A DNA stretch of 64,000 nt from G965197675 sp965197675 (GTDB lineage: Bacteria; Chloroflexota; Dehalococcoidia; Plut-88900), in contig OZ240221.1 in the NCBI GenBank assembly GCA_965197675.1, positions 248,001 through 312,000 on the forward strand, read 5' to 3'. Below, in pieces: positions 8,710-16,584 of this stretch. The notes beneath the pieces were generated by a model. That model did not search any database. It had not been told where the DNA came from and saw only the letters and a list, made by a program, of their open reading frames with translations. A program made the position numbers and the translations under genes. The first letter of the stretch is position 1. Every line of letters begins with the position of its first letter.

Positions 8710-9474
8710 CTACCAGGCAACATAGCCTCCATCCACCGACAGAGTGTGACCGACAACGAAGGAAGCGGCATCAGAACACAGCCACACGACGGCTGCTGCT
8801 ATCTCTTCAGGGAGACCCCGACGGTTCATGGGGTGCTTTTCTACCTCCTGCAGGGCACCTTCTATTTGGTTAGCTATCATGCGCTCTGTCATCGGAGTAT
8901 CTACAGCACCCGGACAGACGGCATTGATTCTAATACCCGATTTGGCGTACTCGATGGCTGCGGTTTTGGTAAGGCCGGAAACCCCGTGTTTGCTGGCCAC
9001 GTAGGCGCAGTCCCAGCCTCCTACGAGGCCCATATTAGAAGATGTGTTGACAATAGCTCCGCCACCCTGCTTGAGCATCTGAGCAATCTGGTATCTCATG
9101 CCTAGCCACACACCCTTGAGGTTGACCACTATAACCCTGTCCCAGACCTCTTCTGGATAGTCGGCGGTCTTACTCAAGTCTGCACCCGCATCGATTCCCG
9201 CATTGTTGTGTGCGTAGTCCAATCTTCCAAAAGCGTCAACAGCTGCTCTGACCATAGCCTGGGCATCGGATGCTTGAGAGACGTCGGCTTTCACAAAAAG
9301 AGCGTCTCCACCTGATTCTTCGATGATCTGGACTGTCTCTTCACCGTCTTTAGGGGCGATATCTGCGATTACTACCTTCGCTCCCCCTCGCGCAAAAGCG
9401 ACGGCTGTAGCCCTCCCGATACCAGACCCAGCACCCGTCACCAAAGCTACTTTACCTTCGACGCTCGTAGGCAT
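8710..9474 (-). CDS. Short-chain dehydrogenase/reductase (FabG-like)
   Basis: This is a classical SDR of 254 residues. NAD(P) is bound by TGAGSGIG at 13-20; the NNAG motif is at 90-93, and the catalytic set is Ser145/146, Tyr158 and Lys162 in 'YVASK'. Asp38 in 'IADI' after the second beta strand favours NAD over NADP. It ends with the usual 'GHTLSVDGGY'. It is the last gene of the molybdenum hydroxylase operon (17 bases behind the FAD subunit), so it may oxidise an alcohol linked to that enzyme's substrate. Substrate unknown. Confidence 0.88.
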   Translation of the reverse strand: MPTSVEGKVALVTGAGSGIGRATAVAFARGGAKVVIADIAPKDGEETVQIIEESGGDALFVKADVSQASDAQAMVRAAVDAFGRLDYAHNNAGIDAGADLSKTADYPEEVWDRVIVVNLKGVWLGMRYQIAQMLKQGGGAIVNTSSNMGLVGGWDCAYVASKHGVSGLTKTAAIEYAKSGIRINAVCPGAVDTPMTERMIANQIEGALQEVEKHPMNRRGLPEEIAAAVVWLCSDAASFVVGHTLSVDGGYVAW

Positions 9475-9491
9475 TCCTGACCTCCTCTTTT

Positions 9492-10337
9492 CTAGCTGAC
9501 TTGGAGATTGGCCAAAGCACGACGTACGTATACACGCACCATATCCCGCCTATAGTCGGCGCTTCCCATCAAATCATCCAAGGGGTTGCATTCTTCTGCG
9601 GCAGCTTGGGCCGCAGCGTCGATAACCTCAGCAGTCAAGTTCGCACCCCGCAGTACCTCTTCTGCTTGATTGGCCCTGATTGGCGTGGGTGATACACCTC
9701 CCAGTCCTATATGTATCCCTTCGCTGGACTCTATAACTGCCACATTCACCAGAGGCTTATCCTCTCGACTGCGGGCGGCATACCTCAGATACGAGAGCCG
9801 AGCCCCCTTGAACGAGAATGGGATGGCTATACTATTCAAAATCTCGCCTGGTTGGATATCCGCCTCGTAGAAACCAAGGAAGAACCGTTCTAGGGGTACT
9901 TCTCGCTCTCCCCCAGGGCCTATCAGATGAACAGAGGCTCCCAGGGCCAGCAGAGCGGGTGCGGGATCGGAAGCGGCTTCTGCGTAGCAGAGATTCCCGC
10001 CTAATGTTCCGGTGGTGCGGATGGCGGTAGTGGCAACGCTGGTGACGGCTCTTGCAAGCAATGGCCATCTCTCCCGCACCTCGCTGGAGGAAGCTACCTG
10101 TCGGTGGGTGGCCAATGCGCCTATGTAGATCCCCCCGTCTCTGACTGATATGCCATCCATATTGGGTATCTGCTGTAAACTCACTATATGCCCTGGTCGC
10201 AGAAGGCCAAAGCGCATCATGGGCACCAACGCCGTACCGCCGGCGATAGGTCGAGCATCCTCGCCGTACTCCTCTAGGATACTGACGGCATCCTGAAGGG
10301 AGGGAGGCTCATGAAGCCGAAATTCAGGAAGCCGCAT
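9492..10337 (-). CDS. Molybdenum hydroxylase FAD subunit (CoxM/CutM-like)
   Basis: This is the FAD-binding middle subunit of a xanthine dehydrogenase/CO dehydrogenase-family enzyme; it passes electrons from the Fe-S subunit to the final acceptor. It starts with 'MRLPEFRLHEPPSLQDA' and contains 'PIAGGTALVPMMRFG' and 'TIRTTGTLGGNLCYAEAASDP', the two FAD-binding signatures of the family. The second ATG at 10337 was preferred because GAGAGG lies five bases upstream; the first ATG (10340) overlaps the stop of the 2Fe-2S gene in an ATGA arrangement, so translation is probably coupled. Length after this start (281 residues) is normal. Confidence 0.9.
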   Translation of the reverse strand: MRLPEFRLHEPPSLQDAVSILEEYGEDARPIAGGTALVPMMRFGLLRPGHIVSLQQIPNMDGISVRDGGIYIGALATHRQVASSSEVRERWPLLARAVTSVATTAIRTTGTLGGNLCYAEAASDPAPALLALGASVHLIGPGGEREVPLERFFLGFYEADIQPGEILNSIAIPFSFKGARLSYLRYAARSREDKPLVNVAVIESSEGIHIGLGGVSPTPIRANQAEEVLRGANLTAEVIDAAAQAAAEECNPLDDLMGSADYRRDMVRVYVRRALANLQVS

Positions 10338-10795
10338 CATTTCCTCTCGCTGGCAGCAATAACAGCATCGATGATTTTGGTATAACCAGAGCAGCGGCAC
10401 AGGTTCCCAGCGAGGACATTGCGCACCTCTTCTCGGGTGGGATGGGGATTCTCATCGAGAAGTGCAGTGGCTATGAGAATCATACCCGGTGTACAGTAAC
10501 CACACTGCACAGCCCCGAGTTCCAGGAACGCCTTTTGGACCGAATTAAGTGTCGCGTTCTTGGCTAGGCCTTCGACGGTGATTATCTTCTTATCACGCAC
10601 GTGAGCAGCCAGTGTTAGACAGGACCTGACCGGGAGTCCGTTGACGAGTACAGTACAGGCCCCACAGACTCCTTCACCGCACCCATCTTTGGCGCTCCGT
10701 ATATTTAGACCATCGTGCAGCATGTCCATGAGAGTCCAGTGATCTTGTGCCTGAACTGAGATGACTATCCCGTTTATCTCCAGGCTTATCTCCAT
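10337..10795 (-). CDS. Molybdenum hydroxylase 2Fe-2S subunit (CoxS/CutS-like)
   Basis: This small iron-sulfur subunit carries two [2Fe-2S] clusters. The plant-type ferredoxin cluster is held by the 'CGEGVCGACTV' region with a further Cys in 'RSCLTL'; the second cluster by 'CGYCTPG' and 'NLCRCSGY'. Both motif sets are intact. The start could be ATG 10795 (used here; just after the upstream stop) or ATG 10810, which overlaps the CoxG-like gene and would add five residues. It overlaps the FAD subunit gene by an ATGA junction. The tight packing shows that large, CoxG-like, small and medium subunits are made from one message. Confidence 0.92.
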   Translation of the reverse strand: MEISLEINGIVISVQAQDHWTLMDMLHDGLNIRSAKDGCGEGVCGACTVLVNGLPVRSCLTLAAHVRDKKIITVEGLAKNATLNSVQKAFLELGAVQCGYCTPGMILIATALLDENPHPTREEVRNVLAGNLCRCSGYTKIIDAVIAASERK

Positions 10796-10796
10796 C

Positions 10797-11258
10797 TCAG
10801 ATCGCCTCATTCTCCTCGATGGACGCTTTGAGCCTTTGAGCGAACTCGTCCGAGACCTCTTTGGCCTTTTTCCTCATCACCGCGTCCCCTAGCATTCCCA
10901 GGCTGCCAAGAACTTTGACGTTTATGAAGTAATGGACTTGAGTTTCTGTCTCACCAAGACGTCGGAGGTCCACACTGGCTTTGAGATCAACTTTGCTGCC
11001 CAATACAGGATCGTTTCCCCGTCCTTCGGAGGCGAGGTGATGAGGCGGGTCTAACTCAGTAAGGCGAAAGGTAACGTTTTGGGTCGTCGAGATAGGGCCA
11101 ACTTTGACTTTAATGCGAGCCTTGAATGTGGAATCGTCCACCTCTTCTACTTTCTCACATCCCGGAATGGATGAGGCCAGCCGCCGCACGTCCAAGAGGA
11201 GCCTCCATACCTCTTCTTGAGGTGCAACCACGCTGAATGTCCCTTTGAATTCTGGCAT
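10797..11258 (-). CDS. coxG: CoxG-like SRPBCC family protein
   Basis: This 153-residue protein of the SRPBCC (START-like) fold matches the carbon monoxide dehydrogenase subunit G family. The opening 'MPEFKGTFSVVAPQEEVW' and the 'SIPGCEKVEE' segment are typical. CoxG proteins help recruit molybdenum hydroxylases to the membrane or bind a quinone, and they are widespread in operons of this enzyme class, not only for CO oxidation. The gene lies between the large and small subunit genes, one base from the former. The genuine role here is inferred from context. Confidence 0.85.
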   Translation of the reverse strand: MPEFKGTFSVVAPQEEVWRLLLDVRRLASSIPGCEKVEEVDDSTFKARIKVKVGPISTTQNVTFRLTELDPPHHLASEGRGNDPVLGSKVDLKASVDLRRLGETETQVHYFINVKVLGSLGMLGDAVMRKKAKEVSDEFAQRLKASIEENEAI

Positions 11259-11259
11259 C

Positions 11260-13635
11260 TTAGCCTCTTGTGCAGGTGGGTTGACTGGTGGATTTCAGGG
11301 CGCGATAGACCTGCTCGGGAGTCAGGGGAATCTGGGTCATCTGTACACTTATAGCGTCGCTAACAGCGTTGACAATGGCGGATGGCACCGGTGTGAGAGC
11401 AGGTTCGCCTATGCCCTTGGCCCCGAATGGTCCCAAGCCCTCCTCCGACTCTAAAATGATGGTCTCGATATCTGGCATGTCTAAAGTAGTGGGAAGCTTG
11501 TAGTCGATGAAGTGAGTATTGAGGGTGAACCCTTCCTTGATTACTACTTCCTCAATGAGGGCATGGCCCACTCCCATAGCTGCCCCGCCGTGGACCTGCC
11601 CCTCTACGGCCGTCAGGTTTATGGCCTTACCTACATCGAAGGCGCTGATCAATCTTTGTACCTTCACTTGCCCGGTATCCTGGTCTACCTCTACTTCAAC
11701 CACCACCACTCCGAAGGTCAAGTCGTTGAAGGGTTTGCCCTGGCCTGTCTGGGGATCGATGGTATCTGCGTAAGGGGCGTCATATTTGGCCAGTGATTCT
11801 ATGGCCCGCCCACTTGCAGATGCAGCCTTGACCAGGTCTGACATGGAAATGCGTCCGCCGTTGGAGGCCATGGCATGCCCCTGCTCTAGTCGTATTTGGG
11901 ATTCGGGGGCATTGAGCATGTCTGACGCCTGAGAAATCAGGGTGTCTCGTATCAGGCTGGCCGCCTTTAGAGTTGCATTTCCCGACATGAATAGCTGCCG
12001 GGTAGCAGTGGTAGTGCCTGCTCGAGGTGACAAGTGACTGTCGGCCGGCCCTATGGATACTTCGTGGAGGGGAAGTCCTAGGACTTCGGCAGCAATAGCT
12101 ACTAAGGATGCCGACTGCCCTCCTCCGTGGTCTGGCACAGCACACCGTACCATTGCCGTTCCGTCTAACTCCATTCCCACCCATGCGGAGGCGGAATCTC
12201 GTGTCCAGCACATTCGTCCGTAGGGAGTGTAGCTGGCTGACATCCCCCTTCCAATGAGCTTGCCAGGTGGGGGATCAGTAGCAGGGCCTAGCTTGTGCCA
12301 GGCCCGTCGAGTAAGCTCGTCCAGAAGAGGCTCGGATTCAAGAGCCCAGCCGGTGCTGATGGTATCGCCCTTCTTCAAGTAGTTGCGTTCTCGAAACTCT
12401 CTAGAGTCCATGTTCAAGGCTTGAGCCATAGCCTCCATGTGACATTCATAGGCGAAACACGACTGGAAAGAGCCGAAGCACTTGAAGGCGCTGGCGAAGG
12501 TGTTGTTGGTGTAGGCAGACGTTGAATCTGCTTTGACGTGGGGTATCTTGTAAGGGCCAGACGAAGTGATGGTAGTGTAGTAAAGAACCCATGGGCTGAG
12601 GGCGGCGTAGGCTCCCGAGTCGGAGAAAAGCTCCGCCTCCAGAGCGGTGATTCGTCCGGTACTGGTAGCCCCCATTTTGTATTTCAGAACGTATGGGTGG
12701 CGCTTGCCATGAGCGATGAAGGACTCATCACGAGAGTATGCCAACCTGACGGGACGTCCCGTATGCCAGGCCAGCAGCCCCACCAATATCTCGACGGTTA
12801 CATCTTCTCGTCCTCCGAAGCCCCCTCCCATAGGTGCACAGATGAGTCGTATCTTGTTCAGCGGTATCTGCAATACCTCGGCCACATCCCGGTAGTGCTC
12901 TATAACTTGTGTGCCCACCTTGATCACCAGAGTGTCATCGGGCTCCATCCAGGCCACCCCTGCCTCGGTCTCCATGTAGGCGTGATCGACGAATTGGGTG
13001 CGATAGGTTCGCTCTACTACCACATCGGCCTCCTCGAAACCGGCCTTTACATCCCCTTTTCTGATGTGCCACTGCCGAAGGATGTTACCACCGTCATGGA
13101 CGTGGGGAGCATCTGGCTTCAAGGCTTCGAGCGGGTCATATACACCGGGAAGCTCTTCATACTCCACCTGAATCAGGTCGAGAGCTTTGGCCGCTATCTC
13201 TGGCGACTCTGCCGCTACCAGAGCTACTGCTTCTCCCAGAAAGCGGACTCGGTCCTGGGCAAGGATTGGTTGAGTTACCAGGCTGGCACCTGCTGTGGCT
13301 TCGGCCATTCGGCCGGGAAGCTCCATTCTAACCTCGTTCTTGGGCACGTCCTTATAGGTGAGGACGCAAGCTACCCCTGGAAGCCTGCGGGCCTCCTCGG
13401 TATCAATGCTAAGGATGCGTGCGGAGGGATATAGGCTTCGGAGCGTTCGACCGTGGAGCATGCCAGGCAGGGTGAAATCACTGGCGTAGATTGGCTTACC
13501 CTGTACTTTGTCTAGGGCATCGTGCCGAGGCCACCTCGAGCCGATAACGCTGTATCCAGCCAATGAAATCCTCCGGGCGACCTCAAACATACCCTCAGGG
13601 GTTTGGTCTGTCAATGCTGACTCAAAATCCCCCAT
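11260..13635 (-). CDS. Molybdenum hydroxylase large subunit (xanthine/CO dehydrogenase family)
   Basis: This 791-residue catalytic subunit binds the molybdopterin cytosine dinucleotide cofactor. It has the aldehyde oxidase/xanthine dehydrogenase a/b hammerhead ('KVQGKPIYASDFTLPGMLHG') and the molybdopterin domains with 'GGGFGGREDV' (270-279) and the catalytic Glu744 in 'GAKGIGEPAL'. In the active-site loop where form I CO dehydrogenase has AYRCSFR, this protein has 'AFKCFGSFQ' with Cys386: a Cys in the copper-ligand position, but the rest resembles the Gly-Phe-Gly of other hydroxylases. So CO oxidation is unlikely, yet the site differs from ordinary XDH too. First gene of the operon; ATG at 13635. 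Confidence 0.9.
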   Translation of the reverse strand: MGDFESALTDQTPEGMFEVARRISLAGYSVIGSRWPRHDALDKVQGKPIYASDFTLPGMLHGRTLRSLYPSARILSIDTEEARRLPGVACVLTYKDVPKNEVRMELPGRMAEATAGASLVTQPILAQDRVRFLGEAVALVAAESPEIAAKALDLIQVEYEELPGVYDPLEALKPDAPHVHDGGNILRQWHIRKGDVKAGFEEADVVVERTYRTQFVDHAYMETEAGVAWMEPDDTLVIKVGTQVIEHYRDVAEVLQIPLNKIRLICAPMGGGFGGREDVTVEILVGLLAWHTGRPVRLAYSRDESFIAHGKRHPYVLKYKMGATSTGRITALEAELFSDSGAYAALSPWVLYYTTITSSGPYKIPHVKADSTSAYTNNTFASAFKCFGSFQSCFAYECHMEAMAQALNMDSREFRERNYLKKGDTISTGWALESEPLLDELTRRAWHKLGPATDPPPGKLIGRGMSASYTPYGRMCWTRDSASAWVGMELDGTAMVRCAVPDHGGGQSASLVAIAAEVLGLPLHEVSIGPADSHLSPRAGTTTATRQLFMSGNATLKAASLIRDTLISQASDMLNAPESQIRLEQGHAMASNGGRISMSDLVKAASASGRAIESLAKYDAPYADTIDPQTGQGKPFNDLTFGVVVVEVEVDQDTGQVKVQRLISAFDVGKAINLTAVEGQVHGGAAMGVGHALIEEVVIKEGFTLNTHFIDYKLPTTLDMPDIETIILESEEGLGPFGAKGIGEPALTPVPSAIVNAVSDAISVQMTQIPLTPEQVYRALKSTSQPTCTRG

Positions 13636-14053
13636 CTAGAGCCTAACTAGCCCGCTCACGGAGGATGCCTTGTCGTCTACGGGGCTTGCAAAGGGGCTCC
13701 GCCGTTTTCCTGGAGAGCCTGTCTCAGAATCCCACACGGGAGGGAGTCCAGAGGGAGTTTACCTCTGGCAGGGGGATTGGGGGGCCTGTCCTCGGCTTGA
13801 CTGGGGAATGTGCCCCCACATACAAAAACCTATCGGGGCGGGTGGGTGGGAAACACCACCCTTGCTATTCCTTCAACGGCACATGTCCTTCCTTCAACAA
13901 TCACACCTCCCTAGTGATCGACAAGCCTTTCTAACAGCTTTACCAGCCCCTTCACCCCGGGCTTGCCTGAAGCAGACAGGCTCGAACAAGGTTCATCTGC
14001 TTACTTGGTGGGGGGGTCTGGGAGACTCCGCACGTTTGCCAGGCTTGGACATA
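13636..14053. repeat. Intergenic repeat block 1 (modules E and A, minus orientation)
   Basis: This gene-free stretch holds dispersed repeat modules. Module E at about 13710-13780 (CTGTCTCAGAATCC, GGGAGGGAGTCCAGAGGGA, CCTCTGGCAGGGGG) runs into module A at about 13803-13850 (TGTGCCCCCACATACAAAAA then CCTATCGGGGCGGGTGGG). The same pair in the same orientation recurs at about 15650-15762, on the other side of the MetE-like gene. The remaining 13860-14053 carries nothing I recognise. Confidence 0.75.
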
Positions 14054-14125
14054 ATGAGTATCATTCCAGGGTACACAGACCCTCTACCGCTGATGGAAGT
14101 CCCTTCCTCGCTTCGCGTGAATGAT

Positions 14126-15322
14126 ATGAAGAGAAGCGAAGACCGCATCTTGACAACTCACACCGGAAGTCTGCCTCGCAGTGAAAAGCTCTCCGACCTT
14201 CTTCTTAGAGTCGAGCTGGGTAGAGATTTGGACCCTGTCGAGCTGAAGCGCGAGGTCAGGTCCTCCATTGACTACGTCGTTAAGAAGCAACTCGAAAGTG
14301 GTATAACCGTGGGTAACGATGGTGAGCAGCCTCGAGTGGGGTTCTCGACTTACGTACCCCAGAGAATGTCTGGCTTTGGAGGCGAGTCCAGGCTTGAAGA
14401 TGGGCTATCAGACCTAAAAAAGTTCCCTAAGTACGCCGAGATGTATCATCGGCGCTTTTCCAATCCCATCATCGACGAGCCGTCGATATTCTATGCCCCC
14501 CAGGCGGTGGGAAAGCTGAAGTATGATGACTCACTTTCTGAGGTTAGAGCAGAGCTTGATGCTTTTTCCAATGCTTTAGAGCGCCAGTCCAAGGAGGGAA
14601 CTTTTGAAGAGACCTTTATGACCGCTGTCTCTCCTGGTTCGGTGACCACCACCATGCTCAGGGCTGATAACAATCCTTACTATCCGTCGGACATAGAGTA
14701 TGTCCTGGCAGTAGCTAAGGAGATGAAGAAGGAATACGAATACATCGTCTCTAGAGGCCACATCCTCCAGCTAGATGCCCCTGATCTCGCTATGGAGCGT
14801 CAGATAATGTTTCAAGACAGGCCTCTAAACGAGTTCCTTGACAGAGTCGAGCTGCACGTAGAAGCGCTAAACGTCGCCTTAGAAAACATCCCTCGGGATA
14901 GGGCTCGCTTGCATGTGTGCTGGGGCAATTGGGATGGGCCACACGTGGATGACGTGGACATCGAGCCACTCTTGCCACTGTTGTATCAGGTGAAAGTGGG
15001 AGCCTTGAGTATGCCCTTCGCCAATCCTCGGCATCAGCACCACTACAAAGTGTTTAAGAAGATTCCTCTTCCCGAATCTATGATTCTTATTCCAGGGGTT
15101 ATTGATGTCACTACTAACTACGTCGAACATCCCGAGGTTGTGGCCGACCGCATCTGCCAGTTTGTGGATGTGCTGGGCGATCGTAGCCGAGTCATCGCCG
15201 GGTGCGATTGTGGCTTCGGAACATTCGTCAACTACACCTTCGTTGCCGAGGATGTCTGCTGGGCTAAGCTTTCCACTCTTAGCAACGGCGCGAAAATAGC
15301 AACGGATAGGCTTTGGGACTAA
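14126..15322 (+). CDS. MetE-core (UROD/MetE-like) cobalamin-independent methyltransferase family protein
   Basis: This TIM-barrel protein is related to the C-terminal catalytic domain of cobalamin-independent methionine synthase and to epoxyalkane:coenzyme M transferase. 'RILTTHTGSLPRSEKL' at the start and 'LHVCWGNWDGPH' and 'IAGCDCGFGT' give the His, Cys and Cys expected for a thiol-activating zinc. The Glu normally found in the strand before 'ANPRH' reads 'LSMPFANPRH' here, so one ligand position looks altered. There is no N-terminal MetE half. ATG at 14126 places the conserved motif close to the start; GTG 14117 and ATG 14054 are in-frame alternatives and none has a good ribosome site. It sits alone between two repeat blocks. 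Substrate unknown. Confidence 0.8.
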   Translation: MKRSEDRILTTHTGSLPRSEKLSDLLLRVELGRDLDPVELKREVRSSIDYVVKKQLESGITVGNDGEQPRVGFSTYVPQRMSGFGGESRLEDGLSDLKKFPKYAEMYHRRFSNPIIDEPSIFYAPQAVGKLKYDDSLSEVRAELDAFSNALERQSKEGTFEETFMTAVSPGSVTTTMLRADNNPYYPSDIEYVLAVAKEMKKEYEYIVSRGHILQLDAPDLAMERQIMFQDRPLNEFLDRVELHVEALNVALENIPRDRARLHVCWGNWDGPHVDDVDIEPLLPLLYQVKVGALSMPFANPRHQHHYKVFKKIPLPESMILIPGVIDVTTNYVEHPEVVADRICQFVDVLGDRSRVIAGCDCGFGTFVNYTFVAEDVCWAKLSTLSNGAKIATDRLWD

Positions 15323-15858
15323 GACGCGAAGTACCTATAACACCTGGCCTGCTATGCAATTCATCCCATTGAAGGGCAATGACGATTCCCGTCAGGGCCA
15401 TCGCATATTGGCCAAACCAGCTTTGGCCCAGCTCCCACCCCGCCCGTCTGGACGCCCGGTGAAAGCCGGAAAAACGACTGGTTGTGTATCCCCTAACTCA
15501 AAATGCGGTTGCACCTCACCCGTCATTCCCGTGCTTGGTACGGGAATCCATACCCGAGCACCGCTCAAATGGTTCGACAAGCCCACCATGAGAGGTGCAA
15601 AATAGAAACCGCTCACACTGGGCTTGTCGAAGTGTGGTCTCACTCCAGCCCTGTCCCAGAAGCCTCCACGGAGGGAGTCCAGAAGATCCATCCCTCTGGC
15701 AGGGGTACGGGGGCCTGTCCTGAGTCCCTCGAAGGGATGTGCCCCTCACATACAAAAACCTCTTATTTACTGCCGGAATAAACTGTCAAGGCATCGATTC
15801 TGACCGAGTCGAGCCTAGAGTCTATAATTAAGGTGCCTACTATAGAATTCGTTGGGTC
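15323..15858. repeat. Intergenic repeat block 2 (modules F, B, E and A)
   Basis: Modules seen in order: F in minus orientation at about 15401-15445 (GCATATTGGCCAAACCAGCT, TTGGCCCAGCTCCCACC), B in minus orientation at about 15521-15553 (ATTCCCGTGCTTGGTACGGG), E at about 15650-15715 (GTCCCAGAAGCCTCC, GGAGGGAGTCCAGA, CCCTCTGGCAGGGG) and A at 15731-15762 (GATGTGCCCCTCACATAC, AAAAACC). Copies of each recur in other gaps of the window. The last 90 bases lead into the next gene and have no recognised module. Confidence 0.75.
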
Positions 15859-16461
15859 GTGCGTGGTATGTTGAGCAAGTTTACAGGAAGAATGCTTTTT
15901 ACAAGACTACTGTCCCTTGTCGTGATTGTCATAGTCTTTAGCCTGTTGGCGCAAAGGGTTGGATCACCCCTGGTTGTTTATGCCAACGGCAGCCCTGATA
16001 CTCGCCAGATCTTAGAAAGCCATCTGAGCTCTTACTATTTAGTGGTTAGTGCCACTCCTGGCAGGCCGCGGGTGGGAATAGTCCATTTGACCATCTCTCT
16101 CATGGGAATCGAGAGAGTCAACGCCATAACTGGTGCTCGTATCGAGCTTATAGCAACGCCTCCCGTCGACTCCACTGCCACTGAGGCCTCTTATGCTGTT
16201 CCTAGCTCGTCCTTAAACCCCCAGAACTACGATATCAACGTGCCCCTGGACGTGCCAGGGCAGTGGTCGTTTACCATTCTAATAGAGGGATCCTTGGGCC
16301 AGGAGCAGACCACCTTCGACGTGGAGGTGAGAGAGGCGAGCAATAACACTATCTCCATTCTATATTTCATCCTGGCCTTCCTGACTCTGCCAGTCTCCTT
16401 GGTCGCCGTTTGGGGCTGGAGCAGGTGGAGCCGCAGGCGCAAGGTGGGGAGTGGATTGTAA
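15859..16461 (+). CDS. Envelope protein with C-terminal membrane anchor, YtkA/FixH-like
   Basis: This 200-residue protein has an N-terminal hydrophobic signal or anchor (about 14-35), an extracytoplasmic beta-rich domain (about 45-155) and a C-terminal transmembrane helix (about 165-185) followed by a basic tail 'RWSRRRKVGSGL'. The middle part, with 'GRPRVGIVHLTISL', 'ITGARIELIATPP' and 'PLDVPGQWSFTILIEG', has the look of YtkA/FixH-type immunoglobulin-like domains found near copper and cytochrome oxidase functions. No metal-binding Met/His cluster is visible, so a copper role is not supported. GTG at 15859-15861 region precedes the used start; no strong ribosome site. Upstream of a DHA2-type pump by 123 bases. 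Confidence 0.65.
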   Translation: MRGMLSKFTGRMLFTRLLSLVVIVIVFSLLAQRVGSPLVVYANGSPDTRQILESHLSSYYLVVSATPGRPRVGIVHLTISLMGIERVNAITGARIELIATPPVDSTATEASYAVPSSSLNPQNYDINVPLDVPGQWSFTILIEGSLGQEQTTFDVEVREASNNTISILYFILAFLTLPVSLVAVWGWSRWSRRRKVGSGL

Positions 16462-16584
16462 ATCCCTAGCTCCTCTGCTAATGTAGACGAAAGTTCCGAA
16501 ATAGCCTGGTTCGCCTTGCAGTCGCTCTCTCAGTAAGGCGGCGGGAATTAGGCTTTTATAGCTCGTTACTATGGCCTTGAATTT

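Noticed and set aside
11260..13635. The operon as a genuine carbon monoxide dehydrogenase.
   Set aside because: The AYRCSFR motif of form I and AYRGAGR of form II are both absent.
13670..14125. An in-frame extension of 152 codons ahead of the MetE-like gene.
   Set aside because: It is translated from repeat modules E and A; homologues start close to the 'RILTTHTGSLPR' motif.
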